A DNA stretch of 64,000 bases. It comes from an uncultured Alphaproteobacteria bacterium (GTDB lineage Bacteria > Pseudomonadota > Alphaproteobacteria > Geminicoccales > Geminicoccaceae). Shown in pieces: positions 1-8,266 of the stretch. Where the stretch lies: NCBI GenBank assembly GCA_937926445.1, contig CALBAK010000065.1:1-64000 (forward strand), given 5' to 3'. The first letter of the stretch is position 1. Each line of letters opens with the position of its first letter. The notes beneath the pieces are model-generated. The model was not told the origin of the DNA and searched no databases. It saw only the letters and a program-made list of their open reading frames with translations. The position numbers and the translations under genes are program-made.

Positions 1-170
1 ACTTCCCGGGGCTCAAACCGGGCGATCGCTGGTGCCTGTGCGCCCCGCGCTGGCAGCAGGCGCTCGAGGCCGGCAAGGCCCCCAAGGTCGTGCTCGCCGC
101 CACCCACGCCCGCGCCCTCGACTGGTGTCGGCTCGAGGACCTCAAGCGCCATGCCGTCGATCTCTCCTGA
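1..170 (+). CDS. DUF2237 family protein, C-terminal end (partial)
   Basis: Only the last 55 codons are in the window; the frame is open from base 3 and stops at TGA 168-170. The visible end contains FPGLKPGDRWCLCAPRW, then a VVLAATHARAL segment and LEDLKRHAVDLS at the C-terminus. These are characteristic of the small DUF2237 proteins of proteobacteria and cyanobacteria, whose biochemical role is unknown. The next gene starts 20 bases before this stop in another frame, so the two may be co-transcribed. The upstream part and the start lie outside the window. Confidence 0.75.
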   Translation, partial: FPGLKPGDRWCLCAPRWQQALEAGKAPKVVLAATHARALDWCRLEDLKRHAVDLS

Positions 171-492
171 ACCCAACCGCGGCTTCGTGCTCGCTCTGGC
201 GCTCCTGGCGTTCAGCTGGGCAGCGCCTTCGCGTGCTGGCGACAAGTCCGGCCAGCTCTGCGAGGTCACGAGTGTCGTGAGCGGCGAGGGCCAGCTCCGC
301 GACCGCACGAAACGCTGCAAGAAGGACGACGTGCTGATCGTGCCGCTCGCGACCGCGGCGATCGCGGCGACCCGGGTGGCCGCCTTCGTGTGCGACCTTT
401 CCGCCCAGGTCCTGATCGAGGAGGCGACCGAGGCCCCCGGTGTGGCGCGGGTCACCTGCAGCTATGCCGGCGCTTTCCGCTCCAAGCGATGA
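151..492 (+). CDS. small exported four-cysteine protein of unknown function
   Basis: A 113-residue protein starting at ATG 151. Residues 11-29 form a hydrophobic signal-peptide core (FVLALALLAFSWA) ending in APSRAGD, a good signal peptidase I site, so export to the periplasm is likely. The mature part has four cysteines (LCEV, RCKK, VCDL, TCSY), which suggests two disulfides, and no motif that I recognise. It overlaps the end of the DUF2237 gene by 20 bases and ends 31 bases before the likely start of the ABC ATPase. The small overlap and consistent G/C third positions argue for a real gene; the function is unknown. Confidence 0.6.
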   Translation: MPSISPEPNRGFVLALALLAFSWAAPSRAGDKSGQLCEVTSVVSGEGQLRDRTKRCKKDDVLIVPLATAAIAATRVAAFVCDLSAQVLIEEATEAPGVARVTCSYAGAFRSKR

Positions 493-523
493 GGGGCCGG
501 CGGCGCATCGGGAACGGTCGCCC

Positions 524-2140
524 TTGAGCCGGCCGGTCCTCGAGATCGAAGGACTCTCGGTCGCCCTGCCCTCGGGCGGCGAACGACGGCTCGCGGTCGA
601 CGGCGTGTCGCTTCGGGTCGAGCCGGGCGAGATCCTCTGCCTGGTCGGCGAATCGGGATCCGGCAAGTCGGTCACCGCCCAGGCGGTGATGGGGCTCTTG
701 CCCAAGGGTCAGCTCGAGGTCGCGGGCGGCCGGATCCGCCTCGAAGGCGAGAGCCTGCTCGATGCCGGGCCGGCGCGGCTCCGGGAACTCCGCGGCTCGC
801 GGATGGCGATGATCTTCCAGGAGCCGATGACCGCGCTCAACCCCGTGATGCGCTGCGGCCGGCAGATCGACGAGGTGTTGACCTGCCATCTGCGCCTTTC
901 TCCGGCCGAGCGGGCGCGGCGGATCCAGCGGATCCTCGAGGAGGTGCGCCTGCCCGATCCCGAGCGGATCGCGAGTGCTTATCCGCACGAGCTCTCGGGC
1001 GGGCAGAGGCAGCGCATCATGATCGCCATGGCGCTCGTGCTCGAGCCCGCGCTTCTGATCGCAGACGAACCGACGACCGCCCTCGACGTCACGACGCAAG
1101 CGCAGATCCTCAAGCTTATCAAGGATCTGCAGGCGCGGCACGGGACCGGCGTCCTGTTCATCACGCACGATTTCGGGGTGGTGGCCGAGATCGCCGATCG
1201 GGTCGCGGTGATGCGGCACGGGCGGCTGGTCGAAGAGGGCCCGCGCGATCGGGTGCTGAGGCGGCCCGAGCATCCCTACACTCGGATGCTGATCGGGGCC
1301 GTGCCTTCGCTCGAGCCGCGCCATCCGAGAAGCCGCGCGGGAGCGCCGATCGTGCTGCGCACCGAGGGGCTCGGCAAGGCCTATACGACCGGGGGCTGGC
1401 TCGGGAAGCGGCGCGTGGTCCGGGCGGCCGAGGGCGTGACCCTCGCGGTGCGCAAGGCCGAGACGCTCGGCATCGTCGGCGAATCGGGCTCCGGCAAGTC
1501 GACCGTGGCGCGCTGCATCGCCCGGCTTACCGATCCGAGCGAGGGCGAGGTCTGGCTCGGTGCGGATCCGATCGGCCGGCTGCCGAAGCGGCGGCTGCGG
1601 CCGCACCGCCGCCGGGTCCAGGTGGTCTTCCAGGACCCCTACCGTTCCTTGAATCCGCGGCGGACCGTGGGTCAATCGATCGTCGAAGGTCCGGTCAATT
1701 TCGGCATACCCCCCGAGCGGGCGCGCGAGCGAGCGGAAGAGCTCATGCGCCTCGTCCGGCTCGATCCGGCCGCGCTCGACCGCTACCCACACCAGTTCTC
1801 GGGCGGCCAGCGCCAGCGGATCGCGATCGCCCGAGCACTCGCCATGGAGCCGGAGCTGTTGATCGCCGACGAGGCGGTCTCGGCCCTCGACGTCTCGGTC
1901 CAGGCCCAGGTGCTCGAGCTCCTCGACGAGATCCGCACCCGGCTCGAGCTCGCGGTACTGTTCATCACCCACGATCTCCGGGTAGCGGCCCAGGTCTGCG
2001 ACCGGGTGGCGGTGATGCGGCAGGGGCAGGTGGTCGAGGAGGGCGAGGCGGCCGAGGTGCTGACCGCCCCGCGGCACGAGTACACGCGCGCGCTGATCGA
2101 GGCCGCCCCAGGCCGCGGCTACCCGTTCGCTTCGGGCTAG
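524..2140 (+). CDS. fused double-ATPase of a peptide/nickel-type ABC importer (YejF/GsiA type)
   Basis: About 538 residues holding two complete ABC nucleotide-binding domains of the DppD/DppF family. Walker A GESGSGKS occurs near residues 42-49 and 319-326. Signatures LSGGQRQR and FSGGQRQR lie near 157 and 425. Walker B motifs are LLIADEPTTALD and LLIADEAVSALD; the second has Ala where Pro is usual. Such fused subunits energise uptake of peptides, glutathione or microcins in the inner membrane. TTG 524 (MSRPVLEIEGL) was chosen because it matches family N-termini; ATG 464 and GTG 440 are in frame but add unrelated residues. No permease or binding protein adjoins it here. Its stop shares the bases CTAG with the convergent RTX gene. 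Confidence 0.88.
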   Translation: MSRPVLEIEGLSVALPSGGERRLAVDGVSLRVEPGEILCLVGESGSGKSVTAQAVMGLLPKGQLEVAGGRIRLEGESLLDAGPARLRELRGSRMAMIFQEPMTALNPVMRCGRQIDEVLTCHLRLSPAERARRIQRILEEVRLPDPERIASAYPHELSGGQRQRIMIAMALVLEPALLIADEPTTALDVTTQAQILKLIKDLQARHGTGVLFITHDFGVVAEIADRVAVMRHGRLVEEGPRDRVLRRPEHPYTRMLIGAVPSLEPRHPRSRAGAPIVLRTEGLGKAYTTGGWLGKRRVVRAAEGVTLAVRKAETLGIVGESGSGKSTVARCIARLTDPSEGEVWLGADPIGRLPKRRLRPHRRRVQVVFQDPYRSLNPRRTVGQSIVEGPVNFGIPPERARERAEELMRLVRLDPAALDRYPHQFSGGQRQRIAIARALAMEPELLIADEAVSALDVSVQAQVLELLDEIRTRLELAVLFITHDLRVAAQVCDRVAVMRQGQVVEEGEAAEVLTAPRHEYTRALIEAAPGRGYPFASG

Positions 2141-3363
2141 GCCGTCGGAGAAAGGGGCACGAAGTGGTCGAGCCGCAGGCTCGACACGCCCTCTAGGATC
2201 ACGACCGCCCGATCGGGATCGGCGAGGCCGCTCGCCGCGCCGAGGTCGATCACGAGGTTGCCCGCACCGTCGCCGAACACCGCGTCGTCGCCGTCGCCTA
2301 TTACCCCGTTCTCGTCGGTGTCGAGTGCGGTTCCATCGAGGCCCCAAAGGGTCAGGTCGAGCTTGTCGAGGCCGCGGCCGAAGTCGAGGATCCGGTCGAT
2401 CTCGACTTCGGATTCGTATCGGTAGGTCGGGAAGAAGAGGAAGATGTCGCTACCGCTGCCGCCAGTCAGCTCGTCGCTGCCCGCCCCGCCCACGAGCAGA
2501 TCGTCGCCCGCCCCGCCGTCCAGGAAGTCGTCGCCGCCCCATTGCGCGTAGTAGAGGTCGTTCGGGAAATCGGCGGATCGAGAGCCGGCGATCCGTTCGA
2601 AGTCGACACCGAGCGGCGTGTCGCCGTAGAGCCGATCGTTCCCCGTCCCGCCGATCAGGCGATCGTCGCCGCCGCCGGCATCCTCGAGGACCCCGTCGCC
2701 GATCAGGACGTCGTCGCCCGCGCCGCCGTCGAGGAAATCGCTGCCCGCCGAGCCCTGGAAATAGATGAAGGGTGCGTCTCCGATCAGCAGATCGTTGCCG
2801 AAGCCGCCGAAGAGCGAATCGTCGCCGCCCCGGCCGACCCGACCGATCGATTCGCTGCAGTCGCCGTAGACGACGTCGTTGCCGGCGCCCCCGAAGATCC
2901 GGTCGTTGCCGCCCGTCAGACCATAGACGAGCCCTCCGGTGTCGCCGACGAGCGTGTCGTCGCCCGGGCCGCCGTCGATCCAGTCGTCGCCGCAGGAGGC
3001 ATTGGACAAGGGGAGGCTCGGCCCTTCGCCCCAGATCACGTCGTTGCCGGCACCCCCTTTGAGGCGGTCGTTCCCGCCGCGATAGTCTGCGGTCGGATCC
3101 GTGCCGGAGGTCGAGGCGAAGTCGCCGAAGACCTCGTCGTCGCCGCCGGAGGCGTCGATCTGGTCGTTTCCGCCGCGGCCCTCGATGCGATCGGCGCCCT
3201 TGGTCGGCCGGCCGCCGCCCGGCCGCGAGCCGCCGCGCCGCGGCAGGAGAACGTCGTCGCCTTCGGTGCCGGTGACGATCGTGACCGGCTGCGCCGCCGC
3301 GGCGGCCCGCGGCTCGTCGTCGAGCGCCGCTCCTTTCCCCCGGACAACCCGGCTCGAGATCAT
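2137..3363 (-). CDS. RTX-type calcium-binding secreted protein 1
   Basis: 408 residues from ATG 3363, preceded by a strong GGGAGGAAACC ribosome site; the longer open frame upstream is not used. Most of the protein consists of glycine/aspartate nonapeptides such as GGAGNDVVYGD and GGAGDDVLIGD, the haemolysin-type Ca2+-binding beta-roll. The last ~80 residues (RILDFGRGLDKLDL, a D-T-D-E-N-G loop, VVILEGVSSLRLDHFV) look like the M10/serralysin C-terminal region that carries type I export signals. There is no N-terminal signal peptide, as expected for type I export. No catalytic domain is visible, so a structural or adhesive role outside the cell is an inference. The ABC/HlyD pair at 20.4-23.9 kb is a candidate exporter. 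Confidence 0.88.
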   Translation of the reverse strand: MISSRVVRGKGAALDDEPRAAAAAQPVTIVTGTEGDDVLLPRRGGSRPGGGRPTKGADRIEGRGGNDQIDASGGDDEVFGDFASTSGTDPTADYRGGNDRLKGGAGNDVIWGEGPSLPLSNASCGDDWIDGGPGDDTLVGDTGGLVYGLTGGNDRIFGGAGNDVVYGDCSESIGRVGRGGDDSLFGGFGNDLLIGDAPFIYFQGSAGSDFLDGGAGDDVLIGDGVLEDAGGGDDRLIGGTGNDRLYGDTPLGVDFERIAGSRSADFPNDLYYAQWGGDDFLDGGAGDDLLVGGAGSDELTGGSGSDIFLFFPTYRYESEVEIDRILDFGRGLDKLDLTLWGLDGTALDTDENGVIGDGDDAVFGDGAGNLVIDLGAASGLADPDRAVVILEGVSSLRLDHFVPLSPTA

Positions 3364-3511
3364 GGTTTCCTCCCCTGGTGCGGTCGGATCGCGGCCGACC
3401 GTCCCGTCCGTTTCGTTAGCCGGAACCGACGGCATTTTAGGCGATTTCGTCGCGACTTCGTTCGATAGTACGCGATTCGCGAAGGTTATGTGGGCGAATT
3501 GCTGCAGGCGT

Positions 3512-5080
3512 TCAGAAACTTTCGAGCGAGGGCAAAGCGACGGCGAGCCGCGCGTCGCGGCCGTAGACGTCCTCGCGGAACCGGACCGTGCCGTCGGGAT
3601 CGACCGCCGCACCGAGATAGGTGACGTGGACGAGCGCCTGCCTGCGCAGAGGGATCGTGCGCGGGCCCGAGGTTTCGATCGCCGCCTCGATGCCGGCGAG
3701 ATCCCAGCCCTGCTCCTGGAGCACGAACGAAGCGAGCTCATGCATCCGCGCCACCCGCATGCAACCGTGGCTGAAGGTCCGCTCGGCCCGGGCGAAGAGC
3801 TCCTTCTTGGGGGTGTCGTGGAGGTAGACGTCGAACCGGTTCGGCATCTCGAGCTTGATCCGGCCGAGCGGGTTGTCGGAACCCCAGTCTTGGCGCAGGC
3901 GGTAGGGGAAGTCGGCGGGCCCGAGCGCCTGCCAGTCGATCCTCGCCGGATCGACTCGCTGCCCGGTGCGATCGAAGACCGCCATGCGATTGCGGGCGAG
4001 CCAGCCGCGATCCTTTTGGACCTCCGGTAGAATCTCTTTCGCGGCGATGCCGCGCGGCACGTGCCAGAAGGGGTTGAGTGTCACCGCCACGGCGCGGGCA
4101 GAAAGCTCCGGCGTCTGGTTGTAGCGCGTGCCGACGATGATCGGGCTCTCGAGCAGCACCCGCTCCACCCCGGGCTCGGGCTCCTCGATCAGCTCGAGGC
4201 GGAAACCCGCGATGTCGACGAGGAGCCAGCGCGGGCGACGCGCCGGCGGCAGCCGCCGCAACCGTTCGAGCGCCAGGATCACTTGGGCGATCCGCCATTC
4301 GACCGGGCGCGCGAGGGCGGCTGCGGTCCGCCGGCCGAGCACGCCGTCGGGCTCGAGCCCGTGGCGCTCCTGGAAACGGAGGAGTGCAGTGACGAGCGGC
4401 GGATCGAGCTCCTCGCCCTCGAGGGGGCCGCCGAAACCGTCGGTCTCGGCGAGGCGCCGGCGGAGCGCCGGCACGACCGGATGACGGTCGCCGGGCTGGA
4501 TCTTCCGCTCGGGCGCCGGAACCGGGGTCCAGCCGCCGCGGGCCGCCACTTTCCGCAGGTCGGCGAGGAGGGTCAGGAGCCGGCCGTAGCGCGGCGTGGC
4601 CGGTTCGAGACTTGCGAACAGCCTCGCCGGGTCGGGTGCGAGGCCCATCCGGTCGAGCAGGGCCGCCGGCGCCTCGGCGGGCTCGGCCGGCCGCGGCGGC
4701 AGGTCCGGCAGGGGCCGACCGCGCGCGAGGTCGCGGGCATAGGCCAGGAAGGCGGCCGAGGCGGCGAGCTCGAAACGTGCCGGATCGGCGCGCAGCCGGA
4801 CCAGGTGCGCCAAACCGTAATCCTCGGGCGCGAGACCGTGCCGCTCGGCCGCGCCCAGGGCCGCGAGCAGAGCCGCCGCGCGCTGCTCCGCCGCGCCCTC
4901 GCCGTGCCAGAGCGGCCGGGCCGCGGGCCGGCCGAGAAAGCGCCCGATCGCCGCTCGTTCCTCGCCCTCGAGGCGGGGCCGGTCCGCCCGATGGCCGTTC
5001 GCCCGTGCCGGCGAGGAGGCACCCGCGCCGGCGAACCCCGCGCCCAGGAGGAGGAGCCGCCGGCGGTCGATCCGATGCAT
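3512..5080 (-). CDS. L,D-transpeptidase, YcbB/LdtD type
   Basis: 522 residues. The N-terminus (RIDRRRLLLLGAGFAGAGASSPARA) is a twin-arginine-like export signal, placing the enzyme in the periplasm. A peptidoglycan-binding helical domain lies around 197-255 (LLRFQERHGLEPDGVLG). The YkuD catalytic domain follows at about 290-470 with HDTP, then the active-site SHGCMRV at 437-443 (catalytic Cys 440). Enzymes of this class form meso-DAP 3-3 cross-links or attach proteins to peptidoglycan. Length fits the large YcbB subgroup. It lies between two RTX genes on the same strand, which suggests an envelope-related locus; whether it acts on the RTX proteins is unknown. Confidence 0.9.
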   Translation of the reverse strand: MHRIDRRRLLLLGAGFAGAGASSPARANGHRADRPRLEGEERAAIGRFLGRPAARPLWHGEGAAEQRAAALLAALGAAERHGLAPEDYGLAHLVRLRADPARFELAASAAFLAYARDLARGRPLPDLPPRPAEPAEAPAALLDRMGLAPDPARLFASLEPATPRYGRLLTLLADLRKVAARGGWTPVPAPERKIQPGDRHPVVPALRRRLAETDGFGGPLEGEELDPPLVTALLRFQERHGLEPDGVLGRRTAAALARPVEWRIAQVILALERLRRLPPARRPRWLLVDIAGFRLELIEEPEPGVERVLLESPIIVGTRYNQTPELSARAVAVTLNPFWHVPRGIAAKEILPEVQKDRGWLARNRMAVFDRTGQRVDPARIDWQALGPADFPYRLRQDWGSDNPLGRIKLEMPNRFDVYLHDTPKKELFARAERTFSHGCMRVARMHELASFVLQEQGWDLAGIEAAIETSGPRTIPLRRQALVHVTYLGAAVDPDGTVRFREDVYGRDARLAVALPSLESF

Positions 5081-5106
5081 GGGCGTGAGGTGCGCGAGCG
5101 GTCGAG

Positions 5107-5140
5107 GAAAAGCAAGACGGCCCCCGAAGGGACCGTCCGC
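5107..5140 (-). terminator. probable Rho-independent terminator of RTX gene 2
   Basis: Read leftward, GACGG and CCGTC form a stem around a CCCTTCGGGGG core at 5116-5137. It is followed by TTGCTTTTCC, about 30 bases after the stop of the RTX gene at 5166. It sits in the 85-base gap before the L,D-transpeptidase, so the two genes probably have separate transcripts. Confidence 0.5.
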
Positions 5141-5165
5141 GAGGACAAGCGATCGGCTCGGCCGC

Positions 5166-5972
5166 TCAGAGCGGCGTGCCGACCGGCGTGGTCGTGTCGA
5201 AGTCGGAGAGACCGAGTACCACCCCTTTGGCGACCGTGATCGTGGTCACGTCGACGCCGGCCGTGCCGCCGGCCGCCGCACCCAGGTCGATCGTGACCTT
5301 GGTCCCTTTGGCGGTGACGAAGCTGTCGGCCGAGGTGAGCTGGCCGTCGCCGTTCGTGTCGAGATCGGCGAAGGTCAGCTTGGTTCCTCCGAAGTTCAAA
5401 TACTGGAGGTTGAGCTTGTCCTCACCCTGGACGAAATCGCGGATCACGTCGCGACCCTTGCCCAAGAAAAAGATGTCGTTTCCGCTTCCTCCCACGAGGA
5501 GATCCTTGCCGCCCAGTGTACTGCCGTCGTCGAGGGCGAAATCGCCGAACAGGAGGTCGTTGCCGTCGCCCCCGTAGATCTTGTCCGCACCGCCCCGCGA
5601 GCCGCTCTCGCCTCGATAGGCGTCGCCGAAGATGTAATCGTCGCCGGCGTCGCCGTTGAGGATGTCGGCACCACCGACGGCGTTGTTGCGCATGATTTGG
5701 CCGTCGCCCTGGATGCTGTCGTTGCCGCCACCGCCGGAGATCCTGTCCTTGCCGCCGATGGCACCGTCCAAGATGCCGTTGCCGAAGGGAGGTGTACTGT
5801 CGTCCTGGTCGCCGGCATCGCCGTAGAGAATGTCGTCGCCGAGGCCGCCGACGATCGTGTCCGCCCCGCCCCGCTCGCCGGAAGTCAGGTTGAGCGCGTC
5901 ACCGACCAGAATGTCGTCCTCGTCGGTCCCGGTCAGCCGGTCCCTGCCGAGCGTACCCGTCTGTCTCGCCAT
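5166..5972 (-). CDS. RTX-type calcium-binding secreted protein 2
   Basis: 268 residues from ATG 5972 with a GAGGAGAT ribosome site 7 bases upstream. RTX nonapeptides run from about residue 10 to 170 (GTDEDDILVGD, GGLGDDILYGD, GGDGNDLLFGD). A C-terminal segment follows with GKGRDVIRDFVQGEDKLNL and a DTNGDGQLT EF-hand-like loop, again typical of type I secretion substrates. There is no N-terminal signal peptide and no enzymatic domain. It is a shorter paralogue of the protein at 2137-3363 with the same architecture but divergent repeats, and probably uses the same exporter. The gene is followed by a hairpin terminator and preceded by a relatively AT-rich leader. Confidence 0.87.
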   Translation of the reverse strand: MARQTGTLGRDRLTGTDEDDILVGDALNLTSGERGGADTIVGGLGDDILYGDAGDQDDSTPPFGNGILDGAIGGKDRISGGGGNDSIQGDGQIMRNNAVGGADILNGDAGDDYIFGDAYRGESGSRGGADKIYGGDGNDLLFGDFALDDGSTLGGKDLLVGGSGNDIFFLGKGRDVIRDFVQGEDKLNLQYLNFGGTKLTFADLDTNGDGQLTSADSFVTAKGTKVTIDLGAAAGGTAGVDVTTITVAKGVVLGLSDFDTTTPVGTPL

Positions 5973-6175
5973 GTCCGATCTCCTCTAGGCTCCCTCCTCG
6001 CGCTTCGCAGCGACCCTCTCGGCCGACGCGAGGCGCGATTCCGCACCTGCGGTAGCGTGTCGTACCGGATCGGGCAAGGACCGTAATCATTAACCCGCCG
6101 GTGAGCCGTGCTCCGATACGCATGCGCCTCGACCCTCGTGGAAGCTCGGGACGAGCTGCGAGCTCCAGCGAGAAC

Positions 6176-6385
6176 TCAGACCGGCCGCTCCGTACCGAGG
6201 CGCACGACGGTCGCGTCGGGACGCGCGCGGACGAGCCGGGCGAGCCGGTCGGGATCGTCGACGAGCCGGCACACCCCGGGAACCGCCACCCGCCAGAGCG
6301 GGTTCGGCCTCGCCTCTCGGGCCGCCGTCGCTATCCGCGCCGGGCCGCCTTCGTACCCCACGGGCGCCGGCTGGCTCGTCCTCAT
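6176..6385 (-). CDS. small protein of unknown function (69 aa)
   Basis: An ATG at 6385 preceded by GGGGAGGAGACG gives a 69-residue product (MRTSQPAPVGYEGGP to VVRLGTERPV). It is the only reading frame in this stretch with a good ribosome site. The sequence is arginine/alanine-rich with a single cysteine; no transmembrane segment or known motif is visible. It could be a genuine small conserved protein or a chance frame in GC-rich DNA. It sits about 200 bases upstream of RTX gene 2 on the same strand. Confidence 0.4.
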   Translation of the reverse strand: MRTSQPAPVGYEGGPARIATAAREARPNPLWRVAVPGVCRLVDDPDRLARLVRARPDATVVRLGTERPV

Positions 6386-6894
6386 CCGCGTCTCCTCCCC
6401 TGGCTCGGTACCACACCATCCAGGTAGACCAATCCCGCAGACAGCACTGTAACCCCGATCACACGTCGGCGCTCGCGGAGCCCCCCGGCGCCGCCCTTTC
6501 GGGAAGAGGAGCGAGCCGCGGTCGGCCCCGACGGCGGGAGCCACGATCGCGTCGGCGGCTCGCGGGTGGGATTCGTCGGAAAAAGTCGGCCGCAGGTTCC
6601 GGCATTTCTCGGTACGTTCCGACGGGAACCGCCGGCGACGCGCTCGAGGCCAGCGACCCCGTCGCGGTGGGCGGGCTCGGGCGACCGTGAGCGTCGTCCT
6701 GGGCGACCGCGGCGGTGCTCCGCGGCTGCCGCGGCTGCCGGGCGGCGCCTCGTTCGGTTCGCGCGAGGGTTGGACGGCAGCCGGCGGCAGTCCGAGGCTT
6801 CGGGAGGGTCGCGCGGCTTCGCGGTCGGCGTGTGGCAGCCGTGTGGCAGCCGCGGCGGACCGGACGCCCGCGAGCCGCGTCGAGCGCGCCCGTA
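6386..6894. other. non-coding stretch with an 11-bp tandem duplication
   Basis: No frame on either strand here has both a plausible start signal and protein-like composition. The one visible structure is an exact tandem copy of GTGTGGCAGCC at 6830-6840 and 6841-6851. The stretch separates the leftward small gene from the rightward decarboxylase, so it probably contains divergent promoters; I cannot place them with confidence. Confidence 0.4.
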
Positions 6895-6907
6895 ACGCCC
6901 TGCCGGG

Positions 6908-7040
6908 CCAGCGAAATTTTTGCTCTTTACAAGGCCGCCGATCGATCCCATATGGGCGCTCCCGAGAAGGAAGCCCAAGCACTGCGGCGCGCGCGGCGGC
7001 GGCTGACTGATCGTCTTGACTCCCCTTGGGGTTGGGAGGT
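6908..7040 (+). promoter_or_regulatory. leader of the ornithine decarboxylase gene; candidate speF-type RNA motif
   Basis: The 140 bases before the decarboxylase break from local composition: an AT-rich block (GCGAAATTTTTGCTCTTTACAA) at 6911-6932 leads into a CCCATATGGG palindrome and a TCCCCTTGGGG hairpin just upstream of the GGGAGG ribosome site. A structured 'speF' element is known upstream of alphaproteobacterial ornithine decarboxylase genes, and position and composition fit. I recognise this from memory of the motif, not from an alignment. An in-frame ATG at 6952 would add 31 low-complexity residues to the enzyme and is not preferred. Confidence 0.45.
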
Positions 7041-7044
7041 CGGT

Positions 7045-8211
7045 ATGGCTGACACCTTCGGCAGCGCCGCGGCGCTGCTCGCTCTGCGCTCCCCGGAGAG
7101 CCCGGTAATCTGTGTCCGCCCGCACCTGATCGAGGCGCGGGCGCGGCGGACCGTCGCGGCGTTCCCCGGAGACGTCCTCTACGCGGTCAAGTGCAACGAT
7201 ACGCCGGTCGTCCTCGAGGCCCTGTGGCGAGGCGGCGTGCGCCACTTCGACACCGCCTCGATCGGCGAGGTGCGCCTCGTCCGGCGGCTGTTGCCGCAGG
7301 CGCGCTGCCACTTCATGCATCCGGTCAAGAGTGCCGAGGCGATCGCCGAGGCCTATCACCGGCACGGCGTGCGGCGCTTCGTCTTCGACCACGAGGACGA
7401 GCTCGCCAAGATCGTGGCGGCGACCGACCGCGCCCGCGATCTCGAGCTGTTCCTGCGCCTCGCCGTGCCGGGCCAGGGCTCGCTCCTCTCGCTCACCGGC
7501 AAGTTCGGCGTCGAGCGCGAGGAGGCGGTGCGGCTCTTGCGCCGGGCCCGCGGCATGGCGCGCGAGCTCGGCCTCACCTTCCACGTGGGCTCGCAGTGCA
7601 TCGACCCCGAGGCGTTCGAGCGGGCGATCGCGATCGCCGCGGAGGTCGCGCACGCGGTGGGCGGGGTCGAGCATCTCGACGTCGGCGGCGGCTTCCCCGC
7701 CCTCTACAAGGGCGACGAGCCGGAGTTCGAGGCGTTCGTCACCACGATCGTGGGAGCGGTCGTGGCGCACGGCCTCACCTGCCGGCTGCAGTGCGAGCCG
7801 GGCCGGCTCCTCGTGGCCGACGGGGCCTCGGTCCTGACCCGGGTCGAGCTGCGCCGCGGCCGGGCCCTCTATCTCAACGACGGTGTCTACGGGAACCTGG
7901 CCGAGCTCAAGTGGATCGGTCCGCAGTTCCCGATCCGCCTCGTTCGCCCCTCGGGTCCGGTGTTCGGCGAGACCGACGCCTTCGATCTCTACGGCCCGAC
8001 CTGCGACAGCATCGACAGTATGCCGGGCCCGCACCGGATCGTCGCCGAGGTCGGCGAGGGCGACTGGCTCGAGGTCGGCATGATGGGTGCCTACTCGAAC
8101 GCCTTGAAGACCGCCTTCAACGGATTCGAGAGCGAGGGCGTGGCGATCCTGCGCGATCGCGGCTGGTACCTCGAAAGCCCGCGCGCCGAGACGACCGCGC
8201 TCGCCGCCTGA
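7045..8211 (+). CDS. ornithine decarboxylase (fold type III PLP enzyme)
   Basis: 388 residues from ATG 7045, behind GGGAGG. The protein has the alanine-racemase-fold PLP barrel, with the cofactor lysine in DVLYAVKCN (Lys49). HVGSQ, DVGGGFPALY and EPGRLLVADG follow in order, then the second-subunit active-site motif GPTCDSID (Cys320) and the terminal GAYSNALKTAFNGF. This pattern is that of eukaryotic-type ornithine decarboxylases found in alphaproteobacteria, which convert ornithine to putrescine in polyamine synthesis. Lysine decarboxylation as a second activity cannot be excluded. It stands alone, so control is probably through its own leader. Confidence 0.9.
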   Translation: MADTFGSAAALLALRSPESPVICVRPHLIEARARRTVAAFPGDVLYAVKCNDTPVVLEALWRGGVRHFDTASIGEVRLVRRLLPQARCHFMHPVKSAEAIAEAYHRHGVRRFVFDHEDELAKIVAATDRARDLELFLRLAVPGQGSLLSLTGKFGVEREEAVRLLRRARGMARELGLTFHVGSQCIDPEAFERAIAIAAEVAHAVGGVEHLDVGGGFPALYKGDEPEFEAFVTTIVGAVVAHGLTCRLQCEPGRLLVADGASVLTRVELRRGRALYLNDGVYGNLAELKWIGPQFPIRLVRPSGPVFGETDAFDLYGPTCDSIDSMPGPHRIVAEVGEGDWLEVGMMGAYSNALKTAFNGFESEGVAILRDRGWYLESPRAETTALAA

Positions 8212-8266
8212 GGCGGCCCGGCTCGCGAGCCCGGGTCGGCGCGAGGAATCGCGGACGGCCGGCGGG

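Noticed and set aside
2325-3468. Long open frames on the plus strand opposite RTX gene 1
   Set aside because: They are the mirror image of the GC-rich nonapeptide repeats, have a repetitive valine/alanine/arginine composition and no start signals.
6830-6851. Tandem GTGTGGCAGCC as the start of a CRISPR or operator array
   Set aside because: Only two adjacent copies without spacers; no further copy is seen nearby.
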